The notes beneath the pieces are model-generated. The model was not told the DNA's origin. It did no database searches and worked only from the letters and a program-made list of their open reading frames with translations. From Nocardia tengchongensis (GTDB taxonomy: Bacteria; Actinomycetota; Actinomycetes; Mycobacteriales; Mycobacteriaceae): 64,000 nt of DNA. The stretch covers positions 4,278,001-4,342,000 of the forward strand of contig NZ_CP074371.1 in assembly GCF_018362975.1 (NCBI RefSeq), given 5' to 3'. The position numbers and the translations under genes were made by a program. Below, one piece after another: positions 55,131-63,171 of this stretch (position 1 is the stretch's first letter; every line of letters starts with the position of its first letter).

Positions 55131-55944
55131 TTACCGTTTGAGCCCTTGGGCCCCAGCAATAACCCGCTCCATCACAGTCCGCGGCAACAACCGACGAATA
55201 GCAAACATCACAGGCGCATTGCTACCCACCGCATACAATGGGCGAGGCCGATCCGAGTTCACAGCCCCCACGATGGTCTCCGCCACCTTGGCAGGCGAAA
55301 TCCCCTTACTCATCTTGGCATCGAGCCCAGCCATGAACCGAGCGAACTCAGCAGCATGCGGCGACCCCTCATCCACATACTTGCTCCGCCGCTCACTCAA
55401 CCCGTATTGATCTGCCCGGTTCAACAGTCGTAATCCACACCCCGAACGGCGACTCCTCGAACCGAGCAGCCGTAGCGAACCCCCGCACCGCCGCCTTGGT
55501 CGCCACATACGACGACCGATACGGCATCGGGAAGCTACCCAGCATCGACCCCACCATCACGATCCGCCCGTACCCCCGCTCCCGCATCCCCGGCAACACC
55601 GCCTGAGTCAACGCCACAGCCCCGAAAACATTGAGCTGGAACAGCCTTTCGATAGCCTCCCGAGGCAACTCGGCCAACGGCCCGGCCTGACTCTCCCCGG
55701 CATTGTTGATCAGCACATCGATCGCCCCGAGCTCACCGGTGAACCGCTCGATCGACTCCAGATCGGTGATATCGAGCGCGCGATACTCCACACCGGCGCG
55801 CCGATCGCCCTCAGCCAGTTTGTCCGGATTGCGACTGGTGCCGATCACCTTGTGCCCCTGGGCCGCGAACGCCGCCGCGGTGGCCTTGCCGATGCCGGAG
55901 GACGCGCCGGTGACGACCACGGTGCGGGTCGAAGAGCTGCTCAT
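55131..55944 (-). pseudogene. Short-chain dehydrogenase/reductase with two close frameshifts
   Basis: From ATG 55944: VVVTGASSGIGKATAAAFAA (NAD(P) site), NVLINNAGES-like VLINNAGESQAG, and the YVATK active-site lysine segment. The frame then reads VEPGRSIRVE and stops. The expected PGQINTGLSERRSKYVDEG can be read only by changing frame twice, near 55415 (one missing G) and near 55400 (one missing T), after which the frame runs to the proper end VMERVIAGAQGLKR at 55131. Length plus two is divisible by three (271 aa). The upstream small membrane-protein gene is 10 bases away. Substrate unknown. Confidence 0.8.
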
Positions 55945-55954
55945 GGCGAGAACG

Positions 55955-56092
55955 TTATCGGGTGCGGCGGCAGCGCGCCGCGCGGCGCTCGGCGGCGGCC
56001 TCGCCGGTGACCGAGCGGAGGCCGAGCCAGAGGCCGATGCCGAACGCGGGTGCCGCCAGCACGGGGACCAACAGGATGGCGGTGGAGCTCAT
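55955..56092 (-). CDS. Small single-helix membrane protein
   Basis: 45 aa from ATG at 56092. A hydrophobic stretch (AILLVPVLAAPAFGIGLWLGL) is followed by a strongly basic tail (RRAARCRRTR), predicting one membrane helix with a cytoplasmic C-terminus. It ends 10 bases before the SDR start, so the two may be co-transcribed. No ribosome-binding site is clear and no family is recognised. Confidence 0.4.
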   Translation of the reverse strand: MSSTAILLVPVLAAPAFGIGLWLGLRSVTGEAAAERRAARCRRTR

Positions 56093-56141
56093 GGTGATGA
56101 ATCGCGCCGCTGCATTCGCTGTTACGTGACGAAATATGCCC

Positions 56142-56185
56142 GTTGCGCCACACCGACCGGTCTCTCGTTGATATGTTGCGCCAAC
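56142..56185 (+). promoter_or_regulatory. Repeat sites upstream of the AraC gene
   Basis: GTTGCGCCA occurs at 56142-56150 and again at 56175-56183, 33 bases apart (about three helical turns). The second copy is part of the inverted repeat GTTGCGCCAAC. AraC proteins bind such spaced direct repeats, so this may be an autoregulatory operator. Confidence 0.4.
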
Positions 56186-56238
56186 CCGATGGGTAACAGA
56201 CATTTGGGTCGGGAGAAGTCGAAGAGGACAAAGTACAC

Positions 56239-57123
56239 ATGCTCGACTGGGACGTAGCCAGGAACACCTCCGGTGTGCAGATATCGACCCGGCGTACGGA
56301 GGAGCGAGGGGCGTCGGCGGGGGAATGCCTGCCGTCATTGCCCGGGCCGTTGGTGCTGGCGTTGCTGGCCAGCCGGACATTGCGGGACGCGATCGTGGTC
56401 GCGGTCGGTTACGTGGACCACGGGTTCACGATCGGGCAGCTGAAGTTCGAGAACGCGGACGGCGAAGGGCGGCTGCAGTTCGAGGATCGGGAGGCGTCCG
56501 CGGATGGCCGCGACCTGCTGGCAGAACAGGTGCTCGCCGGTTTCCAGACGGTCGGGCACGAGTTGTACGGGATCGGGGTGCCGCTGCGTCGCGTCAGTTT
56601 CCGGCACTCCGCGCCGGCCGATATCACCCGCCATCGGTCTGTATTCGGGATCGAGCCGCTGTTCGGCACGACCGTGAACGAACTCGCCTTCGACTCCTCC
56701 TACCTCGATGTGCCGCTCCCACATCCCACCGAACAGGCCCGCGGCACCTGCCAGCGCATGTGCCAGGAGCTGCTGGCCCGCCGCTACGTCCGCTCCGGCT
56801 TCGCGGGTGTCGTGCGGGATCTGCTGGTGCGCGATCCGGGCGTGATCCCCGACCAGTCGGCCGTGGCGTCGCAACTGTTCGTCAGCCCGCGCACCCTGTC
56901 CCGGCGACTCAACGAGGAGGGCACCTCGTTCCGCACCCTGCTCGACGAGGTGCGTCAGGTCCTGTCCGAGGAACTGCTCGACCGCACCGACATGACCACC
57001 GAACAGGTGGCCGCGCGACTGGGCTACGCGGAGGCCGCCTCCTTCATTCGCGCGTTCCGCCGTTGGCAGGGCTGCCCGCCGCAGGAATACCGCGCCCGCG
57101 GGCGGACGCCGGAACTGGTCTAG
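56239..57123 (+). CDS. AraC family regulator (OruR/ArgR-like), apparently shortened N-terminal domain
   Basis: 294 aa. The C-terminal helix-turn-helix region is complete (DQSAVASQLFVSPRTLSRRLNEEG, VAARLGYAEAASFIRAFRRWQG), preceded by the Arabinose_bd-type domain (VPLPHPTEQARGTCQRMCQELLARR). Relatives are usually about 340 residues. Here the N-terminus (MLDWDVARNTSGVQISTRRT) passes directly to ALLASRTLRDAIVVAVGYVD, so about 45-55 residues seem to be missing near residues 33-40 without loss of frame. Ligand binding may be impaired. Divergent from the small membrane protein and SDR genes. Confidence 0.8.
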   Translation: MLDWDVARNTSGVQISTRRTEERGASAGECLPSLPGPLVLALLASRTLRDAIVVAVGYVDHGFTIGQLKFENADGEGRLQFEDREASADGRDLLAEQVLAGFQTVGHELYGIGVPLRRVSFRHSAPADITRHRSVFGIEPLFGTTVNELAFDSSYLDVPLPHPTEQARGTCQRMCQELLARRYVRSGFAGVVRDLLVRDPGVIPDQSAVASQLFVSPRTLSRRLNEEGTSFRTLLDEVRQVLSEELLDRTDMTTEQVAARLGYAEAASFIRAFRRWQGCPPQEYRARGRTPELV

Positions 57124-57127
57124 CCGA

Positions 57128-58846
57128 TCACGCCCGGGCGGTCAGGAAGGTGCCCGCGTGCAGCGTGGTGCCGAAACCCGGTGCGAATTCCCCGTATTCG
57201 TAGACGAGTTCGCCGCCGACCACGGTCGCGGCGACCACTCGGTCATTGCGATTGACCATGCGCTGCAAGCCCGCGACCCCGGGGAACGGCGCTTCGGCGT
57301 ACGCGCTCGAAGCGCCGTCGAAACCGGCCGGGTCGATGACGGCGATATCGGCGCGCCCGCCGACCGTCAGGTGACCGGCGTCCAGGCCGTACCAGTCGGC
57401 CAGTTCGCCCGTGAGCCGGTGGATCGCGGCCTCGATCGGCAGGAACCCCCGCTGGTGCGCGCGTTCCAGCAGCCGGACGCCGAAGTTGTAGAAGGCCATA
57501 TTGCGCAGGTGCGCACCGGAGTCCGCGAACCCGACCTGCATCATCGGCGAGCGCTGCAGCCGGTCCAGGATCTCCTCGCGGTCGTTGGCGATGACCGTGC
57601 GCCACCGCAGCGCCGGGCCGTGCGCCACCGCCAGGTCCAGCATGGCGTCGGCCGGATCGATGCCGCGTTCGTCGGCGACCGCGCCGAACGACTTCCCGAC
57701 CACCTCGGGCTCGGGGCAGGACACGATCACCGCGTCGTAGAGATCGCGGTTCCACACCCGCGGGCCGAACTTCTTGGCCAGATCCTTGCGGAAGGCGCGG
57801 CGATAGGACTCGTCGGCGAGCAGCTCGCCGCGCTTCATCACATCGCGGATATTGAGCGCGGCCACCCCGGAACCGAACTCCTCGAACACCACCAGGTCCA
57901 CGCCGTCGGCGTACACCTCGAACGGCACCGGCAGGTGCTGCCACCGGAAGCGTGCCCCGCCAACGGTATTCGCGATCCAGGCGGCGGCGGTGGCGGCCCG
58001 GGCGACGGTGCGGTCGGCCTTCACGTCCATGCCTGCGATGAGGGTCGTCTTGAGCGGAGTGCGGAAGCGGCCGGCGCTCTGCGCGAAATACCGGGCCAGC
58101 TCGACGCGGGTGGTGAGGTTCGGCGTGCTCTGATGCACGCGGCCACGCCGCCGCAGAATCGTGTTGAGGGCCCGATACTCGCGCCACGTCGCGTATGTGG
58201 ACGGCAGCTGCCGGGTCGGGAACCGGACGCCCTCCAGCTTCGAGAACGAGCTGCGAATCGTGGACAGGCCCAGGAACCCGGCGTCGAGCGCCGACTCGAG
58301 CATGCCGCACATGCGTCGCAGCTCCGCCGGTGTCGGTTCCACCTGTGCGTCCACCGACCGGCCCAGACCCATCACCGTGACGCGCATGTCCGAATGTCCC
58401 AGGAAGGCAGCCACATTCGCGCCGAGCGGGCGATCGGCGATGGCCTTCGCGTAGGAGTGCGGGTCGTCCCAGTCCTTGTGCTCCTTGACCGCCGCGTGCA
58501 CCGCGTCCCACGGCAGCGCCTCGACGCGGGCGAACAGGTCGGCGCAGTCCTCGGCCTCGGAATACACCGTCGACAGCGAGCAGTTGCCGAGCACGACCGT
58601 GGTGACGCCGTGCCGGACCGATTCACCCAGGCCGGGATTACCGAGCACCTCGGCGTCGTAGTGGGTGTGCACGTCGAGCATGCCGGGCATGACCCACTTG
58701 CCGGCGGCGTCGACGGTTCGCTCCCCGTCGGGCAGCGCACCATTGCCGATGAGTGAAATCTTGCCGTCGGTGACGCCGATATCGGCCCGCATCCCGGGGC
58801 CGCCCCGCCCGTCGAACACCGTGCCACCACAGAATGACCAGATCAC
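57128..58846 (-). CDS. N-acyl-D-amino-acid deacylase / amidohydrolase family protein
   Basis: 572 aa from GTG at 58846 (IWSFCGGTVFDGRGGPG), with a TTG at 58879 as the alternative. Metal-binding and active-site features of the D-aminoacylase branch are visible: GMLDVHTHYDAEV, TTVVLGNCSLS, GLSTIRSSF, and a terminal beta domain with LTVGGRADIAVIDPAGF and ATVVGGELVY. Such enzymes hydrolyse N-acyl-D-amino acids or related amides. It ends four bases from the convergent AraC gene. The upstream sequence contains CCCGCCG/CGGCGGG complementary arms at 58880-58895. Confidence 0.88.
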   Translation of the reverse strand: MIWSFCGGTVFDGRGGPGMRADIGVTDGKISLIGNGALPDGERTVDAAGKWVMPGMLDVHTHYDAEVLGNPGLGESVRHGVTTVVLGNCSLSTVYSEAEDCADLFARVEALPWDAVHAAVKEHKDWDDPHSYAKAIADRPLGANVAAFLGHSDMRVTVMGLGRSVDAQVEPTPAELRRMCGMLESALDAGFLGLSTIRSSFSKLEGVRFPTRQLPSTYATWREYRALNTILRRRGRVHQSTPNLTTRVELARYFAQSAGRFRTPLKTTLIAGMDVKADRTVARAATAAAWIANTVGGARFRWQHLPVPFEVYADGVDLVVFEEFGSGVAALNIRDVMKRGELLADESYRRAFRKDLAKKFGPRVWNRDLYDAVIVSCPEPEVVGKSFGAVADERGIDPADAMLDLAVAHGPALRWRTVIANDREEILDRLQRSPMMQVGFADSGAHLRNMAFYNFGVRLLERAHQRGFLPIEAAIHRLTGELADWYGLDAGHLTVGGRADIAVIDPAGFDGASSAYAEAPFPGVAGLQRMVNRNDRVVAATVVGGELVYEYGEFAPGFGTTLHAGTFLTARA

Positions 58847-59029
58847 ACCGTGCCATCGCAATTCACCGCCGTCGATCAACCCGCCGTGCGGCGGGTGTTG
58901 TACACGCTATAAATCAGTATCCGCCTCCTCACGGGACACCGTTGCGAAAACGCGACCGTGGGGCACGGTCACGCACCGCGGATTGCCTCGAGACAGACCA
59001 AATGTATTGGCCTGCCATCAATTCGATGC

Positions 59030-59302
59030 TCAGGTCGGCTCGGGGCAGAACAGCTGGCACGACGCCGGTGGATTCGGCGCCGGAGCTACCGGGTCGTCGA
59101 ATTGGGCGTGGTCGATCAAAATTATGAGTGCGATTCCGATACTCAGCACCGCGGCGAGCGTGATGGTGAACCACGCCCAATTGAGTTTCGGAAAGGTGAT
59201 GATTTGAGTGCCGTCCGCGGCCACGGTGAATACCACCGCCGCCGACGCCGGCGATCTAGACATCTGATGGAGAACTGTGTAACGCCACCAGTTTCCGGTC
59301 AT
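59030..59302 (-). CDS. Small membrane protein
   Basis: 90 aa from ATG at 59302, or 77 from ATG at 59263. One strong hydrophobic helix (WFTITLAAVLSIGIALIILI) lies in the middle, followed by an acidic and proline-rich tail with two cysteines (CQLFC) at the end. No family is recognised. It lies divergent from the acyltransferase gene and alone on its strand. Confidence 0.5.
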   Translation of the reverse strand: MTGNWWRYTVLHQMSRSPASAAVVFTVAADGTQIITFPKLNWAWFTITLAAVLSIGIALIILIDHAQFDDPVAPAPNPPASCQLFCPEPT

Positions 59303-59334
59303 GGCAGAACACGACCCTTCACTGACCTCTTGTG

Positions 59335-59398
59335 TGGTTGCGCCGAGAGTGTGGCAACCATCAGGCTACACCCAAATGCCATGATAGCCATCGGCTAT
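59335..59398. promoter_or_regulatory. Inverted repeats upstream of the acyltransferase gene
   Basis: TGGTTGC (59335-59341) and GCAACCA (59354-59360) are exact inverted copies with a 12-base spacer; ATAGCC (59384-59389) and GGCTAT (59393-59398) are exact with a three-base spacer. They lie in the 200-base region between the small membrane protein and the acyltransferase and may be operator sites. Confidence 0.4.
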
Positions 59399-59502
59399 AT
59401 GCTGAGCAACCCTTGTCCGGAATGAGTAGTTCTGCGGTGTTCCCCGCCCCGCGCGTCGGCAAGGATGAAACATGTTGCCGCACGGTCGATACGGGGAGAA
59501 TC

Positions 59503-60177
59503 ATGAACACCGACGCACCACGTCCGCGCGGGTTGGGCAAGCGCGCCTGGCTCACCACTCAGCTGGTTCGGCGCCTGCTGCGCACCCTGGCCTGGTCCCG
59601 TCTGGTGGATGTGACCGTGCTCGGTCGTGACCGCGTTCCGAAAACCGGTCCCATTATCATTGCCAGCAATCACATTTCCCTGCTCGACGCAGTTTTCCTG
59701 TGGGGAGCGCTGCGTCGCCGCGCGGTCGCCATCGCGATGGCCGAGCTGTGGACCTGGCCCGTGGTCGGCCGGCTCGTGCGTCTGCTGGGGCATATCCCCG
59801 TGATCCGCCGCGACGCCGAATCCGGACGCTCCGCGCTGACTCGGGCCGCGCAGGTTCTCGGGTACGGCGGCGTCCTGATCATCTACCCCGAAGGACGATT
59901 GGTCCCGGCGGGCGGCCGCGAACCCTATAAGCCAGGTGTGGCTAACCTAGCCATGGCAACTGGTGTCCGAATTGTCCCTGTTGGCACCACTGGTACCGAC
60001 GGAGTGCTGCCCATGCGAGGTTCTGGAACTGCGGCCCGGAAATTCAACCGCAATCATCCGGTTACCATTCATTTCGGAATGCCCATCAATCCTGCCGAAT
60101 TCGATGACGCGGAGAAACTTCTGGACCATCTCCGTCACGAAATCGAATCACTGCGAGCCGAACCGAACGGCGGCTAG
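59503..60177 (+). CDS. 1-acylglycerol-3-phosphate acyltransferase (PlsC family)
   Basis: 224 aa from ATG at 59503 with GGGGAGAA upstream. The acyltransferase motifs are in order: SNHISLLDA (the NHx4D catalytic pair), GHIPVIRRDAESGRSAL, IIYPEGRLVPAG, and IVPVGTTGTDGVLP. It acylates lysophosphatidic acid or a related acceptor in membrane phospholipid synthesis. A helix near the start may associate with the membrane. It converges with the RidA gene. Confidence 0.9.
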   Translation: MNTDAPRPRGLGKRAWLTTQLVRRLLRTLAWSRLVDVTVLGRDRVPKTGPIIIASNHISLLDAVFLWGALRRRAVAIAMAELWTWPVVGRLVRLLGHIPVIRRDAESGRSALTRAAQVLGYGGVLIIYPEGRLVPAGGREPYKPGVANLAMATGVRIVPVGTTGTDGVLPMRGSGTAARKFNRNHPVTIHFGMPINPAEFDDAEKLLDHLRHEIESLRAEPNGG

Positions 60178-60183
60178 CGCGAG

Positions 60184-60582
60184 TCAGGACGCATCGGGCA
60201 GCACCGCGTCGGCTTCGATTTCGACCAGCAGCGCGGGGTCGATCAGCGCCCGCACCTCCACCATTGTCGCCGCCGGGCGGATGTCGGCGAAGACTTCACC
60301 GTGCGCCTTGCCGACCTCCTCCCAGCGGGAGATGTCGGTGACGAAAATTCGAGTGCGGACGACATGCTCGGGCGTCGCGCCGACTTCGGCCAGGGCGGCG
60401 ACAATTCGGCGCAGCGCCTCACGGGTCTGCGCGGCGATATCGTCGCCGCCCACCGCGCCGCCCCCGGATGCGACCGCCGTGGTGCCCGCGACCGAAATCC
60501 ATTGCCCGACGCGCACCGCGCGCGAATAGCCGACGATCGGTTCCCACTGGGCGCCGGAGGAGACCACCTGTCGCTGCGTCAT
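60184..60582 (-). CDS. RidA/YjgF family protein
   Basis: 132 aa; ATG at 60582 overlaps the stop of the SDR-FadD gene (ATGA). The family core is VGQWISVAGTTAV, QTREALRRIVAALAEVGATPEHVVRTRIFVTDISRW and a terminal ATMVEVRALIDPALLVEIEADAV with the arginine and glutamate that bind the imine carboxylate. RidA proteins deaminate reactive enamines and imines. Tight coupling to the SDR-FadD gene suggests a role in the same pathway and not general housekeeping. Confidence 0.9.
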   Translation of the reverse strand: MTQRQVVSSGAQWEPIVGYSRAVRVGQWISVAGTTAVASGGGAVGGDDIAAQTREALRRIVAALAEVGATPEHVVRTRIFVTDISRWEEVGKAHGEVFADIRPAATMVEVRALIDPALLVEIEADAVLPDAS

Positions 60583-63143
60583 GGACCCCATTGTGCACAG
60601 ATGATCTCCGGAAGCTGTTGCCGCCGTAGCTTGCCGGCCGTGGTGCGCGGCAGTTCGGGGACGAAGACGATCTCGCGGGGCACCTTGTACCCGGCCAGGG
60701 TCGCCTTGATGTGCCGTTGCAGGGTGCCGGCGTCGACGTGCGCACCGGGTTCGAGCACGACCGCCGCGACGAGGCGCTGCCCGAAGTCGTCGTCGGGAAC
60801 CCCGACCGCTCCGGCGTCGGCGACGGCGGGATGCGCGAGCAACGCCTCCTCGACCTCCTGCGGGAAGACGTTCTCGCCGCCGGAGACGATCATGTCGTCG
60901 GAGCGGCCGTCCACGAACAACCGGCCCTCGGCGTCGACATGGCCGAGATCGCCGGAGTCCATGTGCTTTCCGACCATCTCCTTGGTCCTGCCGTCGCTGT
61001 AGCCGTGGAACATGCTCGGGTTCTTGTTCACGATCCGGCCGGTGACACCGGTCGGCAGCTCCCGGCCGTCGCCATCGACGATGCGGATGTCCACGATGCC
61101 GGTCAACGGCCGGCCCACGGTGCCGGGCGCGGCCCGCAGATCCGCTGGGGTGGCGAAGGTTCCGGCGCCGGTCTCGGTGGAGGCGTAGCCGTTGAACAGC
61201 ACCTCGCCGAACTCGTCCAGGAACGCGGTGGCCAGCCACGGCGGCAGGGGAGCGGCTCCGCACACCATCATGCGCAGACTCGACAGGTCATGGCCGCCGC
61301 GGACCTCCGGCGGAAGCGCCATCACCCGCCCGAGCATGGTCGGCACCAGGCAGGCGATCTGCGCGCGATGGCGTTCGATGTCGGCGAGCAGCGTTGCGGC
61401 ATCGAATCTCTCGTGCACGACGACCGTCGAGCCGAGCAGGAAAGCCGCCGCGGACGCCAGGAAGCCGTAGGTGTGATGCAGCGGCGGCGCGATCACCATG
61501 GGCCGGCCCAGCCGTGGGATCGGCGCGACCCGGGCGAGATCGTGGATAGCCAGGAGCATCCGCGGATTCAACCCGGACAATGTGGTGCCGACGCTGCGAC
61601 CGCCGAAAGTGCGTGGCGCGCCTTTCGGAACCCCGGTGGTGCCGCCGGTGAGCAGAATCAGCGCGCCCCCGGACGCGGGCTCGCGCACCGGCGGTCCGCC
61701 CGCCGCCACCAGTTCCGCCACGGTCGGCAGCCCGCCCGCCGCGCCCCGCACCACGACCCGCGTACCGCTGAATCCGGACTTCTCGATCTCCGCATGGAAT
61801 TCGCCGTCGTAGCACAGCAATTCGACGCGCTCGCGGTCCAGCACCTCGCCGATCTGCGGCCCGGCGAAACCGTAGTTCAACGGAACCAGGTCCGCGGACA
61901 GTCGCGCCGCCGCATACGCCGCCAGCACGAATCCCCGGTGATTGCGGCACAACACGCCGACCCGCTGCCCGCGCCGCACATCCCAGCGCGCCCGCAGCGC
62001 CGCCGCCAGCCGCCGCACCTGCCGATCCAGCTCGGCGGCGGTGATCGGGCCGTCGTCGTCGATCATGGCGGGCCGGTCCGGGAACCGCGCCGCGAAGGAC
62101 GACAGCGCGGTCGCCAGGCCGACGCCATCACGTAATGCCCAGGCCAACTGGGGAATCCGGGTCGGCGGTAGCAGCGCCGTCGCGCCGCTGGCGGGAATCA
62201 ACCCTGCCACCGTTACCGCGTCGTCGATCAGATTGGCCGTCCGTTCCACCCGGCCGAGCGGACCGGCCCAGTCGACGGGCCGGTTGTTCCAGTTCCCGGC
62301 CTGCGCGTACAGCGTCAGCAGGCGTTGCGCCGCCGGGGAGCTGTCGAGCGCGTAGGACAGCGGCGCGCTCACCCGCTCCCACCACGGCCGAATCGCCAAC
62401 GGGCGGTCCACGATCGCCCGGCACACCAGGCCCGCCGCCTCCTCGGTCGACATGCTCGGGGTGTACCGATAGATCCGGTAGGGACCCAGCATCTCCGAGC
62501 GCACCAACTGCAGGTGAATCGTGGTGACGTCGATGCCGTCGGCCCGCAATTCCGGTGCGGCGCCACGCATCCAGGAATTGAACGCCGACTTCGACGCGAT
62601 GTAGGCGGTCCAGCCCACACCCGGACCGTGCACACCGGCGGTGCTGACATTGACGATGTGACCGCGATGCCGGGCCCGCATCGACGGCAGCAGACTCATG
62701 ACCAGCCGCGCGGGACCGAGGTAGTTGATGCGCGCGGTGTCGTCGATATTGTCCCAGCGGTCCACCGAATCCGAGAGCCAGCGCCGAATGGACTTGCCCG
62801 CGTTGTTGACGAAGACATCCACGTGCCCGTGCTCGGCGAGCACCCGGTCGATCAGCGCGGCGCAGGCATCGGTGTCGGACAGATCCGCCGGATAGGCGTG
62901 CACGCGCCCCTGGAATTCCGCTGTCTCCGCGCACAGTTGCTCCAGCAGCGCGGCTCGGCGGGCCACCGCGAGCACGGTCGCCCCCTGCGCGGCCAAGCGT
63001 TTCGCGGTGGCCCGCCCGACACCCGACGACGCCCCGGTCACCAGGATCACGGCGCCCCTGACGGCCGGTCCGAGACGGCGGTCGCTGATGCCGTATCCGG
63101 CCGCGCCGAGCGCGATCCGGACCGATTTCGGCAGTTCGATCAT
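60579..63143 (-). CDS. SDR - acyl-CoA ligase (FadD) fusion protein
   Basis: 854 aa in one open frame. Residues 1 to about 270 are a short-chain dehydrogenase (ILVTGASSGVGRATAKRLAA, VFVNNAGKSI, active site TAYIASKSAFN). After a linker, residues from about 330 to the end are an AMP-forming acyl-CoA synthetase: LILLTGGTTGVPKGAP (ATP loop), FNGYASTETGAG, DSGDLGHVDAEGRLFVDGRSDDMI and PRTTAGKLRRQ with the catalytic lysine. In mycobacteria the mymA operon has a flavin monooxygenase, SDR and FadD13 as separate genes; here two of them are joined. It likely activates and reduces or oxidises a fatty or aromatic acid. Confidence 0.9.
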   Translation of the reverse strand: MIELPKSVRIALGAAGYGISDRRLGPAVRGAVILVTGASSGVGRATAKRLAAQGATVLAVARRAALLEQLCAETAEFQGRVHAYPADLSDTDACAALIDRVLAEHGHVDVFVNNAGKSIRRWLSDSVDRWDNIDDTARINYLGPARLVMSLLPSMRARHRGHIVNVSTAGVHGPGVGWTAYIASKSAFNSWMRGAAPELRADGIDVTTIHLQLVRSEMLGPYRIYRYTPSMSTEEAAGLVCRAIVDRPLAIRPWWERVSAPLSYALDSSPAAQRLLTLYAQAGNWNNRPVDWAGPLGRVERTANLIDDAVTVAGLIPASGATALLPPTRIPQLAWALRDGVGLATALSSFAARFPDRPAMIDDDGPITAAELDRQVRRLAAALRARWDVRRGQRVGVLCRNHRGFVLAAYAAARLSADLVPLNYGFAGPQIGEVLDRERVELLCYDGEFHAEIEKSGFSGTRVVVRGAAGGLPTVAELVAAGGPPVREPASGGALILLTGGTTGVPKGAPRTFGGRSVGTTLSGLNPRMLLAIHDLARVAPIPRLGRPMVIAPPLHHTYGFLASAAAFLLGSTVVVHERFDAATLLADIERHRAQIACLVPTMLGRVMALPPEVRGGHDLSSLRMMVCGAAPLPPWLATAFLDEFGEVLFNGYASTETGAGTFATPADLRAAPGTVGRPLTGIVDIRIVDGDGRELPTGVTGRIVNKNPSMFHGYSDGRTKEMVGKHMDSGDLGHVDAEGRLFVDGRSDDMIVSGGENVFPQEVEEALLAHPAVADAGAVGVPDDDFGQRLVAAVVLEPGAHVDAGTLQRHIKATLAGYKVPREIVFVPELPRTTAGKLRRQQLPEIICAQWGP

Positions 63144-63171
63144 GAGCGCGAGATCCTTGCGAGCTGAGCGG

